DNA of 64,000 nucleotides from Sordariomycetes sp. S80-01Y (lineage: Eukaryota > Ascomycota > Sordariomycetes): contig JAXQJY010000032.1 in the NCBI GenBank assembly GCA_037042185.1, positions 3,348,001 through 3,412,000 on the forward strand, in the 5' to 3' direction. Below are positions 1 through 12,813 of the stretch, piece after piece (the first letter of the stretch is position 1; each line of letters opens with the position of its first letter). The notes beneath the pieces are model-generated. The model worked only from the letters and a program-made list of their open reading frames with translations. It made no database searches and was not told the DNA's origin. Position numbers and translations under genes: made by a program.

Positions 1-788
1 ACCGTGACTGTTTTGGGGTGATGATGAGCACTCGCGGCTAGTTGCTGTCGTTGAATGGGTTGAGGCTGAGATGTTTGTATCCACCGTGTAAGTCAACACC
101 CAAACCTACTTATTCTTCATAGCGCAGGCCCTGCCGTTAGACCAGAGAAGACAATCGACTGGCTCTCTTCTGTCATAACTCAGTCGCAACACTTGGAAAC
201 AAACTCATCCTTGACAGGCTTTGCCTGGTCCAATTTGCAGACTTGCCAAGGCCGACAGCGGAAGCTGAAGTTATTCTCGCCACAGATCGACAGACAGGAG
301 CGCGCTTGTAGCGGCGCGGAACAGGGAGGGGCAGCGTGCTCCAGCATGTGGCAGCCCACCAGGCCGCCCGGCCGCCCGCAAGACCCCAGGACAACCCTCC
401 ACGGCCGGGCGCTACAAACGCTGAGGCGCCTCCAAGCCGGCTTCGGGGACCTAGGGACCCTTGGATGTTGGATGGATGTCGAAATGGCCTCCCAGAGGTG
501 ACGACACGGGCGAATTTGGGCTTGTCCAGGAAGGATGCTTCGTTCCTTCCGGGTTGAGTTTATATCGGAGGCGCGCCTTCTCTATGGCAGGGCGCACGCC
601 CCATCGTGCTCTCTAGTTCCCTACGATATCACTGTCGTTCTGTCTGTCGCTCTTTCCTTGGTATTATTAACAGAGTGAAGGTATCCGACACATCAACAAC
701 AAACTCCTGCAGTCCAGGTCTTTACCTGCGCAAACTCAGGCTCCCTTGCTATCACTCAACGTCCCCAACAGGCGAATCGACTGTGACT
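1..788. other. Intergenic left flank
   Basis: No convincing gene here. The short open frames on both strands are Arg/Pro-rich and resemble no family I know. It presumably holds the promoter and 5' leader of the gene starting at 789. No TATA box of good quality, tRNA or repeat was seen. Confidence 0.5.
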
Positions 789-3491
789 ATGGCTAAAACT
801 CACACCACCGCAACGGTCCCAGCTGCAGGCCGTACTTGCCAGCCCTGCTCTGAACAAGGCACAAGCAGCACTTCCCTTGCCGACTGTAGAGAGGAAACAG
901 GAAGAACAGGCGCTGTTGAGGACGAGGGTGAGACTCAGCATCACGACGACAAGGCGCAGGATGGCTGCGTCAAGCCGCAGCTCAAGAGCAGGAAGAGCAC
1001 GACGGAATGGATCGACGCCGACAAGCGCAACTCGTCCTTCTTCCTCAGACCCTCTCCGTCGCGAAGCCATCTCAAACAGTTGAACCGCACCAAGAGCGCT
1101 GTGGTCAGCGCCTCAGCTCCCAGGAGGAATACGCCCGTCAGCATGTCCACAGGCCTGGATGCGGCGCCGATGCCACGGGTGTCAAAGACTGAGTTCCAGA
1201 ACCTGCCGTCTTCGGTTCAACAGAAGGTGAGTCCCTACTCTATTTTCCTTGCATATCGAAAAAGCAGCCAGCCCACCTCCAGCCTGCAAGACATCGTGCC
1301 AGCTCTGCACCCCTCATCGTCTACTCGATCAGCCGCGCCCTTGAGGAGCGAGCAATCGATGTCTCATAAGACTGGACGTGAGCTCTGCTGGAGCCATGCT
1401 GCCTTCTGGGATCTCACCCTCGTCTCAATGACAGAAGCAGTGGAAGCGCCCGCGCCATGTCACCGTGGGAGGGTGCATCTCGAACCACGAGGCACTTTGC
1501 TTGTGTGATTCGATGCAGATGGCGCGTGGGTGATGCACCTTCACGCTGTCGTCCCCGCTCGTTTGTGCCAGTGGTGCCACTCAATTGCCCTCGCTGCCCT
1601 GCAGACCACCTCGACCAGTTCAGTTCTGCATGGCCGTCACAGCCTGAGTCTTGGATTGGCTGCGGCTGGCCCCCTTCCCGTTGAACCGTCACCTTGTCCC
1701 GAAAATGTTTTGATCAACAGCCAATGCTCGTCACTCATCAAGACAAATTGTTGATCGGGCGGAGACACCGGATGAACCGCAGGGACCAGTGCCACCTCGC
1801 GGCACCCGAGTCTAGTACCCCTGACCCAATCGGTCAATCACCTCGAGCCTGCTATTGAATATGTGGAGAGCTAGTGCCTATCCCTGCCTCCCCTTACAGG
1901 GCCCGTTCCTGCATTGAGACACATTCATTCCCCCTGGCATCGCAGTCTGCAGCCTGAGGTGCCTTGGTTGCTTGGGTGCATTTCAACCACATGCTGTGCC
2001 CTTTGCCCTTTGCCTGATTTAATTGTTCTTCGTCCCTTCTTCCGGTTCGAGACCCAAACCGCCGCATTGTTATACCCCAAGCTCTTCTGCTCTGACACCT
2101 GCACCCGACAGTACTTCTCTGAACTCGAAAGGTTGCGTCTGGTCCAGCACTTCGGAGTCGCCCACGCATCAACCCCTTCCTTCAACTTCGCCCTCCCGTT
2201 GCCGATCCGAACCGCCGCAGCACCGCCTGTCTCTTCAACTCAGAGACCGCGACGGGCTTCCCAACGAACGAGCTTCACCGCCGAATCCCGCGCATCCTCT
2301 GCACGTCGACCTTCGATCCACTCCAGCTCGACCGAGTCCCATTTGTACTCTGAGAAGCTCCGGCGCAGACGTCCCAGTCAGGACCACCGGAAGTTGGCAA
2401 ACCGCCGGCCTCACAGCGTCGCCCCGGACAAATTGGATGAAGCTATCTTAAAGATCCAGGCTAAACGCCTCAGGCAACACGAGCAGCTGAAGGCCATGGC
2501 TTCCACCGAAAACACCGCCGGTACTGCGAATCGGAACTCTTTCTATGAGAGCTTCAGGTGGCTCGAGGACGATGACGCTCTAGATCTCCGACTAGGCTGG
2601 GATCATTTCACCAACACATTGCCCGAGGGGCAGGTTGCCCCCTTACAAAAGCCGGACTCTGGCTTGAACCGACGACCGTCCTTCCGCCGCCACCTCTCGA
2701 TCAACAAGCTTTCGTTTTCCCGGCCATCTGCAACACAAAGCCGTCCCGGCACCAAGGACACGGTCAACGCTCCATCGTTCCGCTCTCAACCGATCCCGGC
2801 TCCCGCGAAGCCCAGTGGCCATATCAGGCGGAAATCCAGGGCATTGTCCTTGATTTCCATGAACAAGCAGGCTGCAACGGAAGCTCCCGGCATGATCGAT
2901 CCTTCCGCGTCTCACTATCAAGACCCTTCCGCCCGCAATACCCTGCGCCAATACACAGCATCGCCGCAGAAGTTCGACGAGGCTCTGGAGTACGGATTCC
3001 CGTCCCTCGGCGAAGTCGTGGAGAAGGACGAAAAGAACAGCGGCTTCGCTCCCTACAAGCTGCGGACCTTCCTAGACGACGACAAGTCCTCCACATACAG
3101 CAACGACAGCACCGTCAGCGACCCGGATTCTCCCAAGACACCGCCCATTGTGGACAAAGCTCTCCCGACTCAGCACTCACGCACATGTACACCTTCTGAG
3201 AGCCCCGATCTGGGCTGCGCGTCAGGTCCTAATTCCCGCGAGATGACTCTGCGCATGACTTTGACACGACCAGATCTTAGGGCAAACGATGAGCAGATCT
3301 ACGGGTGGAAAAAGAGTGCTGCAGTCCGCAAGGCTCACATGCGTGGGGAGGCATTGGCACCTGTCCAGCCCGAAAGGCAGCCTGGGGTGAAGGACATGGA
3401 GAAGCACTTCGACGCTCTTGATCAGGAGAACATCGAACCCTCCGAAAAGGGGGGCATGCGTCGCTTTTGGAAGCGTGTCCGCCGCGCATGA
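789..3491 (+). CDS. Conserved-looking disordered fungal protein, 605 aa, function unknown
   Basis: Two exons, 789-1226 and 2112-3491, join in phase 0 to give 605 residues. The donor is GTGAGT, and a CTGAC branch-like site (2092-2096) lies 15 nt before the acceptor. The join creates a helical stretch, LPSSVQQKYFSELERLRL, that neither exon carries alone. The rest is low-complexity Ser/Pro/Arg sequence with a few ordered-looking islands: an Arg/Lys-rich helix (KIQAKRLRQHEQLKAM), a segment starting NSFYESFRWLEDDDALDLRL, and a basic, Trp-containing C-terminus (MRRFWKRVRRA). There is no signal peptide or membrane segment. I cannot assign a function. The 885-bp intron is over ten times the local norm, so a separate downstream gene starting inside it is the main alternative model. 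Confidence 0.65.
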
Positions 3492-4521
3492 TCACCGCAC
3501 CCGAGTTGCACGATCTTTCATTATACCCTCTTCTCAATATTTCCATAAGCCCGGTTGGCTCGATCTTCACATGGGACTAGGCTAGGTTGAGCTAGCATCA
3601 CCCATATCACATTCATTGCAAGGAGTCAGCATGGGATCATTCACACATTCGTTACACGAGCGGGTTACAAGATATTTGCATGTCGTTAGGAGTTGTGGGG
3701 GAAAATGCTTGCTACAGTTGGGGGGGTTTTGTTTGCCGCCGAATGCGTGGCTATTTGATATCACCTACTATTATTTTCAATATACCAGCGGTCATGGGCC
3801 GGCTCGCAAGATTGTCTTGACAAATAGGGGTTCTCCCTTGTCGCCTCAAGATTCTTGGTTCTTGTTGACGGACTGCAACATCAAGATCTCTGCATATCGC
3901 TCATGTGCCGGTATCCATCCTCCCCGCGAGCCAACTCAGCACCAACATCCGCATCCCCTGAATGAGAAACACACCGCCCTTTCCGCCTGCATGCCGACCA
4001 CGCCGCGCGCGCACGCGCCCCAACAGCCTGCCTGAGACGCCATCCAGAGCAAAAGCCCACCGTCGACCCAAGACCGTGGAGTCGCAAAGTTTCCCACGTC
4101 GCTGGGGGCGCTGCGAGGAACCTCGCCAAACGTCAGCGGTGTTCGTTCCAGGGAGCTTGCGCGCGCGCGCGCCCGGCTGGATGCAGCTGTCACCTTCTTT
4201 GCGCCCTCGCACGACGTTCGTCTCCCGATCGGCGCGATCGCGTGTAACGCTGCGCCAAGCCGCGAGGACCGTGTTACGGTACCACGTCCTAAACCCGGGT
4301 TGTTGAAGGCAATGTTTGGGGGGTCGTGCGCTCATGGAGATAGTAGCCAGTTCATTGTACAAACACATCAATACATTACACCACCAACCCTCTCTGTTTC
4401 TGCTTTTATCTATCGACTCCCATTACGCGGAATGGATGGTAAGCTCGTAAGAAAGCAAGGCCAGCGGTGCTGGCTCGGGAGATATATCCAACAGTCCCTA
4501 CTCGCCTGCGTTGTTTCACCA
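3492..4521. other. Convergent intergenic region
   Basis: This lies between two 3' ends and probably contains both 3' UTRs. It has a short GC dinucleotide run near 4160 and otherwise nothing I recognise. Open frames here are short and mutually antisense. Confidence 0.5.
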
Positions 4522-7500
4522 TCAGACATCCTCGTCACTATCTTCACCAAGCAGCTCTCCTTCGTCGTCGTCAACCGCGGTGTAGTCTCCTCTCCCCCGG
4601 GCGAAGCTGTCCCTCGTGGTGAACCGTCGAGGCCCGCTCCCAGAGAACCAGCTCCGGTCACGACCCCCGCCGCTAACCCGCTCATAGGCTCCTCTTGCTG
4701 TGCGGAAGATGGAGGCCAGAAGAAGAGGTGTTGAGGCTGCGACGGCCGCGACTGCTGAGACGGCAATGACGGGGTATTTGACCCAGGGTTGATCGCTGTC
4801 GAAGGTGTTCGAGGCGTTGTCGCCGAGACGGATCTGGCCAAAATTGCGGTTCCAGTTCTTGTACACCCACCAGCCGATGCAACCGGCAAGCGCGAAGGGT
4901 ATGACAACGGCGAAGAAGATGGCGACGCCAGACGTGCGCGGGTGCTTCTTCTCAAACTCATCTTCCTTTCCGGCGCAGGGGTGCTCAGTGGTAGTCTTGT
5001 CAAGCTCGTTGCCGCCTTGACAGGTGGAGATTGAGAGCTTGCGGTAGCCGTTTGGCTCGAAATAGCTGGTCTCGTTGGGGTTGTTCTTGCAGTACTCCTC
5101 GCCCGAGATGGGCTCGAGACCGGGAACCAAGGAGCATTGACCGTGTTTGTCAAGCTCGAAGTTGTAAGCGCTGTGGACACGTTAATGGGCGTTGACAACG
5201 GCGCAGATAGTGAGACGGCTTACCATTCGTAGTCCTGACGGGTGCAAGGGCAGTCTGAATACTCATGGAGACGCTTGAGGTTCAGGTCGTTGTAGCAATT
5301 GCTCTCAGGCTTCTTGCGTAAGTACTTGGCAACATGGCCAAAGAGACAGTCGTTATCCTGTAGAGGGTGCTTGGGGGACCAGAGGTAGTAGTCCGAGTCT
5401 GAATCATCAGTGTTCTCGCACGGCCGATCAGCAAGACCAGTGAAGTCCAGGTTGACAGAGAAGAGCTTCCCCTTGCCGGATTTGCACCAGAGCAGGAAGT
5501 TGCGAGAGGCACCAGACCTAACAGTAGTGATATCGAGAACAGTGACATCACTGTCTGCGAAGGTGTAGTCCTCCCATGAGGCGCCCTCGTCGACCGAGTA
5601 AGAGACGTATGAAGTCTTCACGTCAATGGCATCGGTTGCGCGCTGAACGAGCACAATAATCGATCCCTGATCTCCGTACTGCCACATCCACGGGCCCTTC
5701 TTGACGTTCTTCCAGGTGACACCGCCGTCTGTAGACATGAAAGTGTCCGCCTTTTCAATGTCGCCCAAGCTGTCGCCAACATTGCCGATAGCGAACAAGA
5801 TACCAACAGCGGTCTTTGTAGAGAAGGTCTTTTTCTTGTCCTTGCGCTCGGTGTAATGATGAATGTGCAGAGCGCAGCTCTCGTCGCCCTGAGAAGAGCC
5901 ACAGCCATACGACTTGCCTTCAACGTCCTTCGCGGGCGGCGCAAGGTAAGCCCACTCATTTCCGTCGTTGTGAGATATCTTGGACTGCAGCTTGTCTCCA
6001 CCCTTGCCCGTTACGACATTGATAAGAGCAACACCCTCGATTCCGGGGACCTTTTCGAAGTCCACGTACATCCTTTCATCGCTGTGGACGTTGTTGGCGC
6101 TGAGGACATAGGAAGTTCCGTTGCTGTTGCTCTTCAGGATCGAGCCAGATAGCTTGTCCCCATCTCCAGGTGTCAAGACGAACAAGTTGACAGCATGGGT
6201 AGAACTATCCAAGACGGTGTACTCAGTGCTGTGACCGCTATCGAAGTTGTAGGGGAAGTGAGCAGGCGCGAACGTCTTGCCATCCAATGTGGCGTAGGCC
6301 AGCAGCTCGTCCGTCTCCGAATTCTTGCCTGCCAGAACAATAAACTCGCTCATAGTGGCAAAGTTGGTGACCTCGCCATCGAATTTGGTTTTGTCATCGT
6401 CGAAGAAGTCGTCGCTCGACACAACGGTAAGGGCAGCATCGTTGCTCTCACTCTCCCTGGCAAGACAGACAATCTGGTTCTTTGAGCGGAATTTGTACGC
6501 TGAGTTTCCTGTGAATTCGCACTTCTGGACGTAGCGATAAATCGTTTCCCAGTTGTCTCCGCGATCCTTGGAGAAGGAGGCAGCATCGTAGCACGTGTCC
6601 TTGCCCACCTCGTCGCACTGCTTTCCGATCCAGATCAGCCAGTCCTTGTTGTCCGGATGAAAACTGATCGGGAGGTGCTGCCCCGGCTTGTTTGGCGCCT
6701 TGAAGCTGTGGAAGCTGTGGCCGCGGTCCATTGTGTAGAATACCTGCTCTGATTCGGTGGTGAAGAAGACAATGTCTTTGAAGTGCTCGTGCGGAAAGAT
6801 CCCCCTGATCTCCTTGCCCACGAGGATCTCTTCCCAATTTTTTCCATGGTCCTTCGACATGAAGATCTGGTTTCCGATCATGACCTTGCCATCACCCTTA
6901 TCCTCAGCTGGTCGAGCGATAACTGTTTCGTCGTCCGCATTACTGCTTTCACTTCTCTCGAGATAAATCTTTTCGAAGTTCTCAATCTTCTTTACGTCAC
7001 CGAAGACGTACTGAGTTGAAGACACCTTGCCGCTGCCAGGGGTGGTTGGGGCGGAGACGACGTCTGAGCACTTGCGCTCCACGGGATCGTCCTTTTGCTC
7101 TCCTTTGCCTCGTTTGCAAGTATTGCCTGGAATAAGTCTCCATCCTGACGTGCCCATAAAAGTTTCCTCGGAGTCGTCCTTGCAAGCCCCGTCAGGCTTG
7201 ACAATAGGGCCGCGCTTCTCGCAGACCGAATCGTCATCAGGATCGCGTTGGAAATTGTAGTCGCATTCAAAGTCGGCATCCGTGCATTCGCAATCCTCGA
7301 TCTCAGGGGTGGGATCGGTGAACTCGTCCTTGATGAAGCAGTCGGCATTCTTCTTGCGACGGGTGTAGGTCTGCTTGTGGCCCATGATGCAGCCAGGATT
7401 GCCGTCCTCGTCAGCACGGGCCGCCCATTTCTCCATATCTTTGTCCTTGCATTTGCCCACATCCAAGCTATTAAAATCGATCCCGATGATATGGTACACG

Positions 7501-9110
7501 CTGTCGTAGTGACCAACGAGCAAGAACTTTAGACTCGTGGAGTCTTGAGTGGTTGTGAGCAGCCAGGGCTGGATCTTGAGATCATCGGGCAAGTCGACAG
7601 ACTCCCAGTCCTCACCATGATTGAGGGAATAGCGTATCTCCTTGACATCGGCATCGGTGGAGTCCTTCACAGCAATCAGGACAGAGCCATCGTCGCCAAA
7701 CTCGTACTTGTGCGGTCCCTTAAGGGCTTCCTTCCAGTTTAGGCCAGCATCGTCGGAGACATACAAGTTCGCATCATCCATCTTCTTCAACTCCTTGCCA
7801 GTGTTTCCATTACCCATGAGCAGACCTGGTGCAAGGCTAGAAAAGACCCGTCCAATGTTGTCCAGCTCGGTCTCGGAGTGCAAATGGAGGGTATCATCGC
7901 CCGCTTTAAGCTCCTCAAAGGTACGTCCATCATCGAAGGTAATACGGGACACAACCTTCTTGCGCTCGTTGTCATCGTCAACGTCTGGCCCATTTGAAAC
8001 CACATTAACGAGGTAGACACCCTGAATACCTGTGATCTTCTCGAAGTCCACGTGTCCGAATTCGTTGCGGTTGGTGTAAGGGACATTCTCGGTAAAGTAA
8101 GTGCCGTTGGAGTTACTCGTGAACAAGACGCCCATTGGCTTGGAGGGATGCGAGGTCATGACGTCCACCTGAATGCTGTAGTTGGTACTTTCCAAGACCG
8201 TGTAGGCATTCTGGTTGATCTGGTGTGAGTGGTCGTGGCTATCGTCGGTTGGGAACATCGCGCGATGCCACTTGATAGTGTCGTCGGAAACATAAAGCGC
8301 CATCTCGTCGCTGAACATGCCCGAAGTGGCAACGACAAGATACTTCTTGACAATCGCAAGATTGACGACGCCATCCACTCCTTTGTTGGTATCCATGTTC
8401 GGCTCGAACTCATCGACTCTGTCGTTCTCCACGGCGAAGAAAGAGTCGGATATGTGCAAGCGTTGTTCCTCTTTGAAGAAGGAAAAGGGATCTGCCACAA
8501 TGCACATTGTCCTGTCCTTGTCTAAGTCCTTGTCACCAGTGGTGAACTCTGGCGAGGACTTGGCCCACCAACAGCCGGCTGTAAAGGCGCGCAAGAGGTC
8601 TCGGGTCTTGAATCCATCTGTCGTATAGATGGCCTCCTCGGTACAGAATATGCCATCACAGGACATGCCGTTGAAGATGATGCGATCGGGGTCTTGGGCG
8701 TGAAAGATCAGGATCTCCGCCTGGTAGTCGCTGGGCATCGACCCGCTATCAAAAGTATCCCAGCTCTTGCCGCGGTCTGTCGTCTTGTAATGAGTACCGC
8801 CCTCGGTCAAAACGAATGCTGTTGAGGGCTCAAATCGATGCATAACCAAGATGAAGGCATCTTCGATGTCCTTGACCACCTCCCAGCTCGCACCGGCGTC
8901 ATCGGATCGGTAGATGGTGCGCTCGATTCGATCGTGAAATATAATGACATCGCTGTCCTCGAAGTAATTGATGAACTCGGGTCTATTGTCGAACTTGGTG
9001 ACGGAGATGTCCGGTTTGTCTTTGGCTGTCACCACCACGGCCGACCATAGCATCGTGGCCACGGTCAGCAGCAGCAGACGCCATGGCGCAAGTTGGCCCC
9101 CTGTCCTCAT
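4522..9110 (-). CDS. VPS10: Vacuolar protein sorting receptor Vps10 (sortilin family)
   Basis: Exons 9110-5224 and 5170-4522, with a 53-bp intron, encode 1511 aa, the usual size for filamentous fungi. In yeast Vps10 carries vacuolar hydrolases from the trans-Golgi to the prevacuolar compartment. The ATG at 9110 precedes a good signal peptide (hydrophobic core APWRLLLLTVATMLW); the reading frame extends further upstream but without another ATG. Two Vps10 beta-propeller/10CC units follow, with repeated Asp-box motifs such as SDDAGASWE, TTDRGKSWD and SKDHGKNWEE, and many paired cysteines. Splicing restores a Cys in DYECAYNF. A membrane span lies near residues 1377-1400 (AIFFAVVIPFALAGCIGWW) and a second hydrophobic stretch near 1430-1453. 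The tail ends with a Tyr motif (YTAV) and an acidic dileucine (DEGELL). Confidence 0.96.
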
Positions 9111-10725
9111 CGCTTCGAAGGGACTCAACGCCGGCAAACCATTGGTGTGCAAATCAAGACTCTCGAAGTGCTTCTGTGTCGCTCGCCTTGGGGATGTGAC
9201 GTTGTAGGCAGCTTCGTATGGGTGCTGGGGATTCGGATGTGAGTTTCGAGATTCTTCAAGGCTTTAGCTGCCTGGTGAGCGACGCGAAGCGCATCAGGAA
9301 AGACAAGCTCCAGGCGTGTGGCGCAAACGCCCGTACCTAGTGCTGCGCCACATTGACGTTATCGGGAGCAAGGGCCACGTACATCAACTTTGTGGCTTGT
9401 GATAGGCCAGCTTAGCATGAACGACGTGCGTCAGACCATCATTGCCAGTGACTGTTGTCGGTGCGGTTTCATGACATGTGATTATATGGTGAATGTGTTG
9501 ATGAATTTTCGGGCGCTTCCGTGCCCGGATGAGAATACAACTTACCGGGTGTGGTTGATGTTGAGGAAGGAAACACGCGGAATCCACCTTCACAAAGGTC
9601 TGTGTGACGGACACCACACTGATTGGCCCTGGGGCCTAATCTGACGATGACTTTGTCGAACTAGAACATGACACTCAAGACTGAATATGGCAGATAGCCG
9701 AGAATGATATACTGATACCTGACGGAACTCTGGCTCTGCCCTTCCGCAGGGTAGGCATGATCACACCAGGAGCGCTTTCAGCGATGCCTGGGGATGTCGG
9801 AACTAGTTCGAATCGGGACTGGGGTGAAACAAAGTGGAGCTTCCCGCACTGACTCCTGAAGCGTGCTTCTATTTATCAACAGCCCGGAGCAACGAGGCGC
9901 ATTCCACAGCCCACGGACATGACAAGCAGATATGGCCGCCGATGCTGTGGGAAGACTGATTGATGACTTACGGAGATGAAAACCAGAGACAGCAGCAACA
10001 GTAACGCGTTGCCTTCTCCAACGGCGCATCCAACATCGATCTTGACATCAGAGATCTTGCGAGGCTACTGTAACAGCCTGTCGCTCCACATATTGTCATC
10101 CACGTTGGGGTTTGGAGACGCGCCGGACGCGTGTGAGGGGCAGCACCGAGGCTTGATCGAGGATGCGCCCAGTCCAAGTCAGCAAGAACCAAGAAACCGA
10201 CCAGATCCCAGGACTTCCTAGTCTAGCATTTACTCGCATAAAAGTACGAATTTGATCTCTGACATGGTATGCTGGGTCGTGGCATTCGATGGCGAGCCAG
10301 GGGCGCTGTGAGATCTATTCCTGCGCAGCCTTGACGCCCCGGCTTCCAGGGTGACCCTTCAATTTCCAAAGTGCATGCTTCTGGAAGGCATTCGGCTTCT
10401 AACACGACTCAGACGCTTGACTAGTAAGGGTGCGCCGGATTCGCCTGGCTGCTGTTAGTGCACGTGGCTCACGGGCTTGTGCCTTCACTCCGAGCTTGTT
10501 TGTTTTCCCTCCCGAGCGACTTCATAAGCTATCCTCGGACTTGAACCTTCCTTTTTTCCCCATCTTTCCCACAACCCTTCTGAGTTCCCACGCGCGCGAG
10601 GACAAGTCGACTTCTTCCATTTCGACTTCCACGAACACGTTCACGAGCTACGATCCAACCCCTCTTCCATCACCTGCTCTGTCCCGCGCAGCACTACCTC
10701 AGCCAAACAGTCGTCGTCGCTCGCT
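9111..10725. other. Divergent intergenic region (VPS10 / NTF2-like gene)
   Basis: About 1.6 kb between two divergent starts. It must contain both promoters. The stretch just before 10726 is pyrimidine-rich, as expected of a fungal 5' leader. No gene, tRNA or repeat was recognised. Confidence 0.5.
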
Positions 10726-12418
10726 ATGGCTGCCGTTTACACGCAGTTCCTGGCATCGCCCAGCACTTCCTTGCTGGCTGACGATGCCTCGCTGCACTAC
10801 ATCCCAACCACTACATCCGTCAAAGGCTCCGCTGAGATCATCAAGCACATCGGCACCGTGTCGAAGCAAGTGCGCAAGAAGAAGGAGGACGTCCTGAGTA
10901 CAGTAGATGGGCAGATTAACGCCGCATTCGAGGTTGACACCGGGCTGGAATTCTTGACCAGCGGCGGTCCCTACCTTACTGTGATCAATCTGCCCAAGCT
11001 GGACGACAACCTCATCTGTGATCGCGTTGTCTACCTCCCAGTTGTGAGTCCTCCTTGCGCTGCCGCGCATTGCGCGCGACACAGGGCCTATGCGCTGACA
11101 TTCCCAGCTCCACTTCGTCAACTTCAGCAGCGACGGCAAGATCTCCCAGATCCGCCTCTCTTGGGACCAAGGCGCCCTCTTGAAGCAGGTCGAGGCCATT
11201 GGAAAGACTGGCCTCAACTGGCCCATCAAGGACAGCCGGGAGCAGCTCGCCTTGACCCAGAACTGTCTCAAGGCGGCCGGCGCTGGTGTCCCTTCGTCGA
11301 CTCAGGACAACAAGGAAGTTCTTATCCGCACCCGAGGCAATTCGACCAACGCCCTGCGCGATCCCCACGCCTCGCTGCACATGCAACCGACTCGCGAAGA
11401 ACTCGAGAACATTGAGCGAAGTCAGTTCAAGGCCCCGTATGCCGGTAGCAAGCCACATCAGCGAGGCTTTGCCGATATTCTCGGCGATGACCCTGAGGGC
11501 CAGCACTATGACGACCGCAACGCCATGTCCCCGACAAAGGCCGGAGGCGGTAAGAATTACCAACCCATGCGTATTTTTGATGGCCAGGAAGACAATGCCG
11601 AGGAGGAAGAGACCCCCAAGGGACGACCCAACAGCTCGTACATCAAGCCCAACCCAAACAAGTACAAGCACTTCGACTTTGCTGACGGCTCTGACCCTGC
11701 CGATGCTCCCCAGGCTGCTGCGAAGAACCGCCCCAAGTCCAAGCACGATAGCCAGTGGTCTTTTGACGACTTCGTGACGCCTTCCAAGCCCACTGCCAAC
11801 AAGCCAATCCGGGCTCAGGAGGTTCGTCATTGGGATACCGATAAGGAAGCTCTGGGCGAGGAGACACCTGCTCCTCAAGGCAAGGGTCGCCGCGATGCCG
11901 AAGCGCACTTTGAGCTCCAGGATGACGGCGAGCAGATTCCCCGCCAAACACGCCAGAACAAGAAGGGTTCTATGCATAACGAGGGTCTCGGTCTGTACAA
12001 GAACAAGCTCTTCGACCATGATGAGCAGGGCGAAGAGCCCACCCGTGCTCTTGGTAACATCACCAACCTGAAGGGTCGCGGCCAAGACTTTGATGCCCAC
12101 TGGCAAATGACGGACGAGTCTCCGGCGCATGCCCCATCTGAGCGCCACGCTGTTCCCCAAGCCCGTCAAAAGGCTGTCAAAATGATGGACGCCAACTGGT
12201 CGTCCTACGATGAGTCACCTAAGCAAAAGGAAAACACCCGTCTCAGTGGGATGGAAAAGGACACTAAGATCAACATTGCCGGTGACGGCATGGGCGGCCG
12301 CAAGGGTACCAACCGCAACTGGCTTTACGGCGAGGACGACGAGGAAGAGGCCCCAAGGCCTGCGCCCAAGGGCCGCGGGACTATGTCACAGAAGCAGCGG
12401 GACTTTTGGGACTTTTAA
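10726..12418 (+). CDS. NTF2-like domain protein with repetitive acidic tail, 542 aa
   Basis: Exons 10726-11043 and 11108-12418 flank a 64-bp intron and encode 542 aa. Residues 1 to about 150 look like an NTF2-like (SnoaL-type) alpha+beta fold (for example LHFVNFSSDGKISQIRLSWD), starting with a helix and YTQFL. The remaining 390 residues are disordered and hydrophilic. They contain about nine copies of a short degenerate pattern, an aromatic residue followed by acidic residues and then Pro, such as AHWQMTDESP, ANWSSYDESP and SQWSFDDFVTP (residues about 261-522). The protein ends in the aromatic/acidic tetrapeptide FWDF. There is no signal peptide or membrane span. NTF2-like domains often dimerise or bind partners; the tail suggests a multivalent scaffold, but the function is unknown to me. 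Confidence 0.8.
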
Positions 12419-12813
12419 GCCTTGAGCCTAGCTTGCTATGCTGAGATACCCCCGGGGGAGGACTTTTCGCTGTTGAACGATGAAACGCCTACATGTGGCT
12501 CATGACTCATGAGAATAAGTGTTGTTCTACAATTTTCTCCTTTCTCTTTTTATGTCGACCGTTTGGAGGACTGCTGTTGTACGTTGGACGCTGTGCCGAG
12601 ACCCGGTGAATGAGTATACGATAGTATCTAAGCAGAGGAGTTGGTCACAATAGCGGTTAATCTATCAAAAAATTGTACGAACCGTGGCTCAGCGACGCGT
12701 GACGTTGAATCATAAATCATCTATCTGAATCGCTTATTAGACAGACCTGTAAGCTCATCCATAAAAAAAAAAGGGCAAGATAATACGCCAAAAGCACCCA
12801 TCCAGCAGCGAAA
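12419..12813. other. Convergent intergenic region
   Basis: 395 bp between two stop codons, AT-richer than the flanks, with a short poly-A run near 12762. It probably holds overlapping or adjacent 3' UTRs. Nothing else was seen. Confidence 0.5.

Noticed and set aside
9111-9152. N-terminal extension of Vps10 by 14 codons
   Set aside because: It would start at TTG; the ATG at 9110 directly precedes a good signal peptide.
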